Below, one piece after another: positions 55,164-62,408 of a stretch of DNA of 64,000 nucleotides (positions within the stretch are counted from its first letter, which is position 1; each line of letters begins with the position of its first letter). The notes below the pieces were generated by a model. The model saw only the letters and a list, made by a program, of their open reading frames with translations, had not been told where the DNA came from and searched no databases. Origin of the DNA: DATKPE01 sp033854175 (GTDB lineage Bacteria; Bacteroidota; Ignavibacteria; UBA10030; SZUA-254); contig JAWOKN010000021.1 in NCBI GenBank assembly GCA_033854175.1, forward strand, positions 31,378 through 95,377. The letters run 5' to 3'. A program made the position numbers and the translations under genes.

Positions 55164-55680
55164 CTTTTGATGGGGAATTCCGTAAGGTTGAGAAACATGT
55201 TTCTGGCATAATTACTGCAAATTTTGTGAAAAATGCAAAAATCGCCGACCTTCCGGCTCATCCCAATAGGAGCCGGTTTCGGGGGGGGAAGTGTTCCCAG
55301 CCGAAATAAAATCCACCTTCGTGACAACCGAAAGTGGAAGATCTGACAAAATGCATCTCCTCCCGTTGTCAAAATAACGTGGATTCACAGGGTCGGTGTC
55401 GTGTCGTTCGCGGATCGACGAGTGATCAATTTTTGACGCTTGATTCAGATGGGACTTTTTTGTACTATCAACCACACAGCAGATCGGGCTGATATCGTGC
55501 AAGCGGTACGAGCCGATTCCTGCGTGCATGGAGGTTGAGGTGAGCCCCGGGGGTACAGGGTATCAGTTGTATACCTGGCATACGATATCATGACTGCAGC
55601 ACATTTTTACATACCAACCATCTGCATTCAATTTCTTCAGTCTTTTCTCACCAATAACTTCAGGGATAAAGGAGGAATCA
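55164..55680. other. Divergent intergenic region upstream of the octaheme cytochrome
   Basis: About 520 bases with no credible gene in any frame. It contains an eight-G tract (55281-55288) and, at its end, a strong ribosome site (AAAGGAGG) for the cytochrome gene. A weak promoter-like pair, TTTC-N19-TAACTTCA, lies at about 55632-55662. I looked for an FNR-type site (TTGAT-N4-ATCAA), expected if the cytochrome were anaerobically regulated, and did not find a good one; the closest half-sites around 55420-55445 are not symmetric. Confidence 0.6.
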
Positions 55681-56934
55681 ATGACACATAGAATGTTTAC
55701 ATTGTCTGCGGCCATGTTGATGTTTTTCGGCGTTCAGGGGCTTCTAGCCGATCAGTGCGTCGAATGCCATAAAAAGGTATCTCCCGGTATTGTCGCGGAT
55801 TGGGAGGCCAGCAAACACAACAAGTCAGGTGTCGATTGCGCCGCCTGCCACGGAGACCAGCACACCAAGGCAGCCGATATCGACAACGTGAAGATTCCCA
55901 CACCCGAAACCTGCGGCCAATGTCATGAAGAGCGGGTCAAACAGTTCAAGGAGGGAAAACATGCAATGGCGTGGGCCGCCATGAATGCCATGCCGACAGC
56001 GCATTGGCAGCCGATGGCGATGATGGAAGGGATGAAGGGATGCGGTGGCTGCCATAAGATCGGGCTCAAGACGGATGCAGACATCAAAGAGTTGAAAAAA
56101 GAGGGTAACGGTTTCGGGCTGGCATCCTGCGATGCATGCCATACACGCCATACCTTCTCGGTCGCCGAAGCAAGGCAACCGGAGGCCTGCGAGACGTGTC
56201 ACATGGGATTCGATCATCCGCAGTGGGAAATGTATTCCGCTTCGAAACACGGCGTCCGTGTGGCGATGAAACAGGATAATATTTTACCCAAAAGTACCTC
56301 CGCCCCGACGTGTCAAACCTGCCATATGCAGGAGGGGAACCACGCTGTGAAAACCGCCTGGGGATTCCTGGCCGTGCGTCTGCCGTTGCCGGAGGATAAA
56401 GAGTGGGCAGATGACCGTACGACAATCCTTCAGGGCCTGGGTGTCCTTGATCCTGGGGGAAAACCGACTGCCAGGCTCGATGTGGTCAAAGCGGCTGATG
56501 TAGCCCGTTTGACGCAGGACGACTGGCAAGTTCAGCGCGATAAGATGATCAAAACATGCAATCAGTGTCATTCAGGAAGCTTTGCGGAACAGCAGCTTCG
56601 GGCGGGCGATGATATGATCAAATCCGCCGACCATCTCATGGCCGAAGCGATACGCATCGTTGCTGGTTTGTACAAGGATGGGGTTCTGGCGAAGTCCAAG
56701 GAATATGCGTCCGCGTTTCCCGATCTGCTGACCTTTCATGATGCTCCCACCCGGATCGAACAGACATTGTTTGTGATGTATCTTGAACACCGAATGCGGT
56801 GTTTCCAGGGGACATTCCATTCGAGTCCGGATTATGCGATGTGGTATGGATGGAGCGAAATGCAGCGGGATCTGACGGAGATAAGGGCAATGGCCGCTGA
56901 TCTGCGCGAGAAGACGCGCGGATCCGTGAAATGA
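55681..56934 (+). CDS. Octaheme cytochrome c, hydroxylamine oxidoreductase family
   Basis: A 417-residue periplasmic cytochrome. After a signal peptide (cleavage near residue 23) it has exactly eight CxxCH motifs at residues 26, 53, 78, 121, 150, 170, 211 and 293, the octaheme number, followed by a heme-free helical C-terminus with EHRMRCFQGTFHSSPDYAMW, a pattern of the HAO family. The heme-4 motif, GCGGCHKIG, is where HAO carries the catalytic P460 heme. Family members either oxidise hydroxylamine (with a tyrosine cross-link to heme P460) or, as in epsilonproteobacterial forms, reduce nitrite or hydroxylamine without it. Length is closer to the latter. No NapC/NrfH or cytochrome c554-like partner is adjacent, so the electron route is unknown. 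Confidence 0.87.
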   Translation: MTHRMFTLSAAMLMFFGVQGLLADQCVECHKKVSPGIVADWEASKHNKSGVDCAACHGDQHTKAADIDNVKIPTPETCGQCHEERVKQFKEGKHAMAWAAMNAMPTAHWQPMAMMEGMKGCGGCHKIGLKTDADIKELKKEGNGFGLASCDACHTRHTFSVAEARQPEACETCHMGFDHPQWEMYSASKHGVRVAMKQDNILPKSTSAPTCQTCHMQEGNHAVKTAWGFLAVRLPLPEDKEWADDRTTILQGLGVLDPGGKPTARLDVVKAADVARLTQDDWQVQRDKMIKTCNQCHSGSFAEQQLRAGDDMIKSADHLMAEAIRIVAGLYKDGVLAKSKEYASAFPDLLTFHDAPTRIEQTLFVMYLEHRMRCFQGTFHSSPDYAMWYGWSEMQRDLTEIRAMAADLREKTRGSVK

Positions 56935-56978
56935 TGAAGATATAAATAATCTTGGTGCAGGTGGCCGGAGGGTGATGG

Positions 56979-58661
56979 ATGATGAACCATATCGTACGAT
57001 GTGTTGTCGTGCTGGCGTGTTCTGTCGGGTCGTTGACAGCCCAGGTGCCTCCGTACAGGTGGGCGAAAAGTGCGGGTGGTAACGATTTCGATTATGCCTG
57101 GGGGATGAGTGTGGACGGATCTGGGGATGTCTATGTCACGGGTGGCTTTCAAAGCACGGATATCGTTTTCGGTCAGGATACGTTGAAAAACGCACTCGCA
57201 GGGGTTGCGGACTTTTTCATCGCAAAATACAATTCTTCGGGCGGGGTTGTATGGGCAAGGGGGGCGGGCGGATCCGATTTCGATTACGGACGCAGCATCG
57301 GGCTTGATTCCTCCGGGAATATCTACGTCACGGGATATTTCCGGAGTCCCTTTATCGTCTTTGGTTCGGATACACTGACAAATGCAAACCCTCCGTATGC
57401 CGATCTCTTCATCGTAAAATACGACTCCGGCGGCCGCGTTCTGTGGGCAACAAGCGCTGACGGCTCCAGTGATGATTACGGTTATGCGGTGGCTGTCGAC
57501 AGATCAGGGAACTGTTATGTGACCGGCAGTTTTCGAAGTCTCACACTGAAATTTGGCTCGATTACGCTGATGAAAACGGCATATGCCGATATCTATATTG
57601 TTAAGTACGATCCTGACGGAAAGCCCGTTTGGGCGATGTCGGCCGGTGGAGGTTTCGATGATGTTGCTCAGGGAATTGCCGTCGATCCGTCGGGGAACAG
57701 TTACGTGACGGGGTATTTCTACAGCCCGGTCATCGCCTTCGGACCGACGGTATTGACGAACAGCGGCAGCGGGGATATGTTTATTGCCAAATATGACACA
57801 AGCGGAACTGTTGTTTGGGCGAAGAAAGCCGGCGGCCAGTATGACGATGAGGGATACAGTGTCAGCGCGGATGCCTTTGGAAACATTTACGTGGCGGGCT
57901 ATTTTTTCAGCCCGAGCATTACATTCGGATCTACAACACTGACCAACACCGGCGCCAGCGACATCTTTCTTGTCAAATACGATCGAATGGGGGATGTCAT
58001 CTGGGCACGGCGTGCAGGGGGCACATCCGACGATGAAGCGTACGGTGTTTCAGTGGACACCTCGGGCTACAGTTATATCACAGGATACTTCTTCAGTCCG
58101 GATATCGCATTTGACACGACTGTCCTGACCAACGCCGGAAGCTATGACATCTTCATTGCAAAGTATGATACAGGCGGAAGGATTGTTTGGGCAAAGGGCA
58201 CAGGAGGGGCGGATGATGATATCGGGCAGTGTATTGCACTCGACGCCTCGGGAAATGCTTATATTACCGGCGGTTTCATCAGCTCCCCGATTGTGTTTGA
58301 TGCAGACACACTGTGGAGCGCCGGTGGGTATGATGTTGTTGTCGCTAAAGTCGGTGGCAAGGCGACCTCTGTGTCGCCGGGGGTGGAGGATCTACCGGGG
58401 GCATTTTCCCTGCGCCAGAATTATCCCAATCCCTTCAATCCCGCGACCACGATAACGTACCAACTGGCAAACAGAACTCATGTAACTCTGAAAATTTTTG
58501 ATCTTCTTGGGAGGGAAATCATAACACTCGTGGATGAAATCCAGGAACCGGGATACAAGTCGGTAAGGTGGGACACGGAGAAGGTCCCCAGCGGGATATA
58601 TTTTTACCGTATTATTGCGGGGAGTTTTACCGAAACGAAGAAGATGACGCTCTTGCGCTGA
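56979..58661 (+). CDS. Secreted SBBP-repeat protein, seven repeats, T9SS sorting domain
   Basis: A 560-residue exported protein: signal peptide about 1-22, then seven repeats of about 62 residues (each with a W-A-x-x-A-G-G-x-x-D-D start, D-x-x-G-N-x-Y-V-T-G-Y-F middle, and D-x-F-I-x-K-Y-D end; for example VDPSGNSYVTGYFYSP). Seven such units suggest a seven-bladed beta-propeller. The C-terminal 90 residues are a T9SS type A sorting domain (LRQNYPNPFNPATTITY, then GREIITLV and PSGIYFYRI), so the protein is probably displayed on the surface. It follows the octaheme cytochrome after 44 bases and could share its transcript. Confidence 0.87.
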   Translation: MMNHIVRCVVVLACSVGSLTAQVPPYRWAKSAGGNDFDYAWGMSVDGSGDVYVTGGFQSTDIVFGQDTLKNALAGVADFFIAKYNSSGGVVWARGAGGSDFDYGRSIGLDSSGNIYVTGYFRSPFIVFGSDTLTNANPPYADLFIVKYDSGGRVLWATSADGSSDDYGYAVAVDRSGNCYVTGSFRSLTLKFGSITLMKTAYADIYIVKYDPDGKPVWAMSAGGGFDDVAQGIAVDPSGNSYVTGYFYSPVIAFGPTVLTNSGSGDMFIAKYDTSGTVVWAKKAGGQYDDEGYSVSADAFGNIYVAGYFFSPSITFGSTTLTNTGASDIFLVKYDRMGDVIWARRAGGTSDDEAYGVSVDTSGYSYITGYFFSPDIAFDTTVLTNAGSYDIFIAKYDTGGRIVWAKGTGGADDDIGQCIALDASGNAYITGGFISSPIVFDADTLWSAGGYDVVVAKVGGKATSVSPGVEDLPGAFSLRQNYPNPFNPATTITYQLANRTHVTLKIFDLLGREIITLVDEIQEPGYKSVRWDTEKVPSGIYFYRIIAGSFTETKKMTLLR

Positions 58662-58698
58662 GGATGGGTATCCTGTACAATTGAATGGGACGACGGTC

Positions 58699-58726
58699 AA
58701 AAAAAAATCATGAACCAATGGGTTCA
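58699..58726 (-). terminator. Terminator overlapping the kinase stop codon
   Basis: Minus strand: TGAACC / GGTTCA stem (58726-58711, loop of four) directly followed by TGA and nine T (58707-58699). The first three bases of the stem are the TGA stop of the kinase gene. Confidence 0.8.
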
Positions 58727-61405
58727 GTCCCCGACTGTTATCAGATCCATCTTCCAGAGGTCGCATTCATATTTACTCATCGTAAAATAAAGGCGCTTGC
58801 CGTCGGTGGCAAATTCGGCCCTATGGGATTGCTTCGTAGGATCGTCGAATTTCACGAGTAATCTCGGATTGCCTCCCTGGAGGGGGACCGACCAAAAACT
58901 TGACTGTTGTGAGGGATCTAAACCCTTGAAGATAATCGTGCGGCTATCGGACGACCAACCTGCCTGATCAGGCATGGGGATACCCTTTGCAGCATTTCCC
59001 GAAATCAAGGTCCTTGGTGGACCACCGGCCGTAGAAATCACCCGAAGATCGTCCTTCAAGCCCAGATAGGCAATCCACCGACCGTCCGGGGACCACCGCG
59101 GTGCGCCGCCGCCGTCATGGGTAATCTGTCGAGGGACGTTCCATCCCGCATCCCCTGGTCTTTTTGAGACGATGTATAATTCGTATTGCCCCGATTTGTT
59201 GGAGGTGTAGACAATCTGGTTGCCATCTGGCGACCAGTCGGGGTTTTGCTCCTGGGTGGAATCGTAGGTAATCTGTTGTTGCTGTGTTCCATCATTCAGC
59301 ATGATGAAAATATCGCGATTGCCTGAACGGAACGAATGGAAGGCGATCATTTTTCCGTCAGGGGACCAACTTGGTGCGAAATCGTCACACGGATTTGTCG
59401 TGAGCTGAATAGGTTCGCCCCCCTTTTGGAGCCTTTTAAAAATATGCTGATGTCCCTCCCGGTTGCAATCATAGGTAAGCCACTGACCATCGCGGGACAT
59501 TGCGACGGTTTCAATCACCTGGTTTCCGGTTGTTACCTGAGTGGCTTTCTCCACCGAAATCCAATTTACCTCAGGTATGTTCATCGACCAGATGTTTGTT
59601 GAATACATCAGTGTCGAATATGCCAGCACTTTTGCATCGGCTGAGATGCTGATGGTAAAGGCGTTCAGGCCTGTTGTTACACGAACGGGGTTTCCCTCCG
59701 GGAGTCCGGATCGTCCGATGATTGTTGAATAGATATCCCGCGTTCCGTCACGGTTCGATACAAAAAACAGGTGGCTGCCATCGCTCCCCCATACCGGACT
59801 TGCATTGAGGCAGGTATTGTCCGTGACGTGTGACACATGTCCGCTCGAGGTATTGATGACGCATACGACGCTCGGGGCGATGTTAAGGGGATAATTGGTC
59901 GATACATAAAGAGAGTTCCCCGAAACGCATGCAATTGAGGATCCATCGGGAGACCAGGTGAGGCTATAGGGGCTATACACTGTCGCTAATTTCTCGGGTG
60001 TGCCTTCGATGACTCTCAGGGTAAATATTGTATCATTGTCGGTATATGCCAGGCGCTTGCCATCAGGTGACAGCACACCAACCTGGGTCTTTCTCGGTGC
60101 ACCGCCGAGTGCTGGTACGACGAACTGTTCCCATGCGGGCGAAAACAAATATGTGGACTTCAAGCTCAAGAAGGCGATTTCTGAACCATCCAGTGACCAT
60201 TGCTGGACCCTTTGATATCCGGGCATCCCGTCGGTGAGGCAGATTGTATGACCACCTGTGACTTGTTTTACCTGTGCGCGCAATATTCCGTTTACATATC
60301 CGCTGTAGGCGATCATTTTGCCGTCAGGAGAGATTGCCTGGTCAAATTTTATCCCGGGTTCAGATGTCACCTGCGAAGCGCGCCCGGCCTGGAAAGTAAC
60401 CCGTCGTGACGATGAGTGGAATATCCACCACGCAACAAGACACAAGATAATGACCAGGAGGCCAGGAACTGTCCAACCTATCTTTTTTGATGTTGACCTT
60501 TTTTGTGGAGGCCCTGGGGAGGATTGGGGGGATGTCTGCTGGAGGGTTGCCTGATAATCAATCCGGGAGTCGGTCGGGGTCATGCGGGAAACCCGCGAGG
60601 TTTCCTTCCTCAGTCTTTTCAAATCGATTACCATTTCATGCACGTTCTGGTACCGATCCTCGGGATCTTTCTCGAGTGCACGGTTGAGAATGTGGAGCAA
60701 CTCCGATGAGACATCCGGACGGTATTTCTGGACCGGCTCAGGACTTTCGTTGACAATGGAGTACATCATTGCAACATCGTGATCACCCCGGAAAGGCAGG
60801 TGACCGGTCAGCATTTCGTACAGAACGATGCCGAACGAAAAAATATCGCTTCGGGCATCGGCCCCGCTGCCCTGGATATGCTCTGGTGCCATATACGCAA
60901 GCGTGCCGACGGTTGATGAGCTCTTCGTCAGTTTTAGAGATCCTTTGAGTTTGGCGAGCCCGAAATCCATTATTTTGATCTGGTTCTTCGTATTGACCAT
61001 GATATTTTCGGGTTTCACGTCGCGGTGAATAATGCCATGACTGTGCGCTTCCTGAAGCGCTTCGCCGATCTGCACCGCATAGGTAATTACGTCTTCCATC
61101 TTATCGAGAGGGAGCATATGTCTGAGGGTTTTCCCATCGACATATTCCATGACGATGAATTGCTGATCGTCGTATTCCTGGAGGTCATGGATCGTACAAA
61201 TATGGGGATGGTTCAAAGCACTGGCTGCCTGTGCCTCCTGGAGGAAACGCGCTCGTTCGGGTTCATGGGCTTCCAAACCTTTGGGGAGAAACTTCAGGGC
61301 GACCAGACGTTTGAGCTTGGTATCCTCGGCTTTATAGACCACACCCATTCCACCTTCACCGAGTAACTCAAGAATCCTGTAATGCGAAATGCTTTGACCG
61401 ATCAT
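58724..61405 (-). CDS. Serine/threonine protein kinase with TolB-like propeller (kinase 1)
   Basis: An 893-residue transmembrane Hanks-type kinase. The catalytic domain (about 9-275) is complete: GEGGMGVVYK, K38 in VALKFL, HGIIHRDVKPENIMV, DFGLAKLKG and APEHIQG. A proline/serine linker and one membrane helix (about 312-335, WTVPGLLVIILCLVAWWIF) follow, then a periplasmic part of WD40/TolB-like PD-x-x-x-I repeats (WSPDGSSIACVSG, WSPDGKMIAFHS, WSPDGNQIVYTS), a sensor-like propeller. Its first 40 residues closely resemble those of the second kinase. A promoter candidate, a 20-base palindrome and a 12-G tract lie upstream, and the gene ends in its own terminator. Confidence 0.92.
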   Translation of the reverse strand: MIGQSISHYRILELLGEGGMGVVYKAEDTKLKRLVALKFLPKGLEAHEPERARFLQEAQAASALNHPHICTIHDLQEYDDQQFIVMEYVDGKTLRHMLPLDKMEDVITYAVQIGEALQEAHSHGIIHRDVKPENIMVNTKNQIKIMDFGLAKLKGSLKLTKSSSTVGTLAYMAPEHIQGSGADARSDIFSFGIVLYEMLTGHLPFRGDHDVAMMYSIVNESPEPVQKYRPDVSSELLHILNRALEKDPEDRYQNVHEMVIDLKRLRKETSRVSRMTPTDSRIDYQATLQQTSPQSSPGPPQKRSTSKKIGWTVPGLLVIILCLVAWWIFHSSSRRVTFQAGRASQVTSEPGIKFDQAISPDGKMIAYSGYVNGILRAQVKQVTGGHTICLTDGMPGYQRVQQWSLDGSEIAFLSLKSTYLFSPAWEQFVVPALGGAPRKTQVGVLSPDGKRLAYTDNDTIFTLRVIEGTPEKLATVYSPYSLTWSPDGSSIACVSGNSLYVSTNYPLNIAPSVVCVINTSSGHVSHVTDNTCLNASPVWGSDGSHLFFVSNRDGTRDIYSTIIGRSGLPEGNPVRVTTGLNAFTISISADAKVLAYSTLMYSTNIWSMNIPEVNWISVEKATQVTTGNQVIETVAMSRDGQWLTYDCNREGHQHIFKRLQKGGEPIQLTTNPCDDFAPSWSPDGKMIAFHSFRSGNRDIFIMLNDGTQQQQITYDSTQEQNPDWSPDGNQIVYTSNKSGQYELYIVSKRPGDAGWNVPRQITHDGGGAPRWSPDGRWIAYLGLKDDLRVISTAGGPPRTLISGNAAKGIPMPDQAGWSSDSRTIIFKGLDPSQQSSFWSVPLQGGNPRLLVKFDDPTKQSHRAEFATDGKRLYFTMSKYECDLWKMDLITVGD

Positions 61406-61453
61406 ATCCCTCTGATGATTCTATTTGCCGGGTCCAACCGCGAAATCCAACAA

Positions 61454-61473
61454 AGGTTCATCGATATGAACCT
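61454..61473. repeat. 20-base palindrome in the kinase 1 leader
   Basis: AGGTTCAT-CGAT-ATGAACCT: two perfect eight-base arms around four bases, 49-68 bases upstream of the kinase 1 ATG and about 13-32 bases after the predicted transcription start. It could be a dimeric repressor site or an RNA hairpin near the ribosome site. Confidence 0.6.
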
Positions 61474-61492
61474 GTTTGTCCGATGTACAGTG

Positions 61493-61523
61493 CGAAAGTA
61501 TGAAGAATCGAAGGGAATGTCAA
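61493..61523 (-). promoter_or_regulatory. Candidate promoter of kinase 1
   Basis: Minus strand: TTGA (61523-61520), 19 bases, TACTTTCG (61500-61493), a full TAnnTTnG match. The same TTGA-N19 form with TACATTTG stands before kinase 2. Confidence 0.48.
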
Positions 61524-61536
61524 CTACAATACAGGC

Positions 61537-61548
61537 GGGGGGGGGGGG
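61537..61548. repeat. 12-G tract upstream of the kinase 1 promoter
   Basis: Twelve consecutive G on the plus strand, 14 to 25 bases upstream of the -33 box of the predicted kinase 1 promoter. It is the longest homopolymer seen in the window and lies where a change in length would alter the position of any upstream regulatory site. Confidence 0.75.
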
Positions 61549-61811
61549 CGGCAGCGTCGAGTTTCTCGGCGTTGTGTATGATTTTCGAAAGCCAGCGCGG
61601 CCGCCGACTCACGCCGGGATAGAGCCCGCCAGTTCAAATCGCAAAAACTATATCGAATATTGATGATGGGCAATCCGGGGAGGATGTTGCGGTTGCATTC
61701 GGTTCTTAGTATATTCATTATTGCAAAACGTCAGACACTCCACCTGACATCCGGAAGAGAATTTAGTGGATTATGGTGCAGAAAACTGGTGAACTCGAGA
61801 AGAATTTCAAT

Positions 61812-61886
61812 CGGGATGTAGCGCAGCCTGGCTAGCGCGCCTGCCTTGGGCGCAGGAGGTCCCGGGTTCAAATCCCGGCATCCCGA
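61812..61886 (+). tRNA. tRNA-Pro (anticodon UGG)
   Basis: A complete 75-base cloverleaf: acceptor CGGGATG / CATCCCG, D stem GCGC / GCGC, anticodon stem CCTGC / GCAGG around the loop CTTGGGC with anticodon TGG, variable loop AGGTC, T stem CCGGG / CCCGG with loop TTCAAAT, discriminator A. C1-G72 is the bacterial proline identity pair. The CCA end is not encoded (ACTC follows), so it depends on the nucleotidyltransferase gene at 31.7 kb. Confidence 0.97.
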
Positions 61887-62279
61887 CTCGCTTCAAGCTG
61901 GTCCTCCTCACAAGACAATCGCAAATAGCATTACTGATCGAACGGAGTTTGGAGAGTTCATCCTAAATTTACTCCTTTTCGACCAATCCGAGGTTTCTTG
62001 GTACGTCCATACCGGTATGAACCCATTTGACAGTACGAGTGGTTCAGCCGCATTTTGCGAAGTGATTGCTTCATTGAAGATTAAACAAAGGATTTCAGGT
62101 TCCGACAACTCTCTTTTTAATATTACTCGATCGTAAGGTCCAGTCCGCCGGAAGCATTCAGGGATGGAGAAATAAACTGAAAATCTTATATCTTCTACGC
62201 AGCGGAGCCATGTTTTCCCTTTTCGCACGAAATAAGGTTTCCTGAAGATTCAATTTTTTTTACTCCATCCACCCATTGG

Positions 62280-62297
62280 CCCTTGATAATTCAAGGG
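62280..62297. repeat. Inverted repeat over the kinase 2 promoter
   Basis: CCCTTGA-TAAT-TCAAGGG, perfect seven-base arms. It covers the -33 box (TTGA, 62283-62286) of the predicted kinase 2 promoter, a position suited to repression. Confidence 0.55.
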
Positions 62298-62313
62298 AAT
62301 CTCTATACATTTG
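62283..62313 (+). promoter_or_regulatory. Candidate promoter of kinase 2
   Basis: TTGA (62283-62286), 19 bases, TACATTTG (62306-62313), an exact TAnnTTTG box. The leader to the ATG at 62409 would be about 90 bases. Confidence 0.5.
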
Positions 62314-62408
62314 TGGTTTAAAATACGATACCCTCTAAGGCTCAAAGTAAGCTCCCCTACATTTCTATTGGGGTGAGTGCAATCTGTTCAACGTGAGGCT
62401 GTGCGGTC

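Larger units (their letters stand above)
61406..61811. other. Intergenic region between kinase 1 and tRNA-Pro
   Basis: About 400 bases without a credible gene. On the kinase 1 side it holds a promoter candidate, a palindrome and a 12-G tract (separate entries). Further right there is a GC-rich stretch (61590-61640) that resembles part of a tRNA T-arm only by a nine-base match; I do not call it a gene. Confidence 0.6.
61887..62408. other. AT-richer intergenic region after tRNA-Pro
   Basis: About 520 bases with lower GC than the surroundings. Short open frames exist on both strands (about 60-106 codons) but have no ribosome site, no convincing composition and no recognisable product. At its right side are the kinase 2 promoter candidate and an overlapping inverted repeat. 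No integrase or repeat of the tRNA 3' end was found, so there is no direct sign of an integrated element within the window. Confidence 0.55.

Noticed and set aside
55420..55450. FNR/CRP-like site upstream of the octaheme cytochrome
   Set aside because: TGATCAA and TTGATTCA half-sites are present but not at the right spacing or symmetry.
57060..58380. Regular repeats that could suggest a CRISPR array or satellite
   Set aside because: The period of about 186 bases is that of the protein repeat, the copies differ in sequence, and the reading frame is open throughout.
61590..61650. Possible tRNA fragment or attachment site
   Set aside because: Only GTTCAAATC matches the T-loop of the nearby tRNA-Pro; no stems can be formed and no second copy of the tRNA 3' end exists in the window.
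61846..62228. Open frames of 96 (plus) and 106 (minus) codons after tRNA-Pro
   Set aside because: One starts inside the tRNA, neither has a ribosome site or recognisable product, and they overlap each other.
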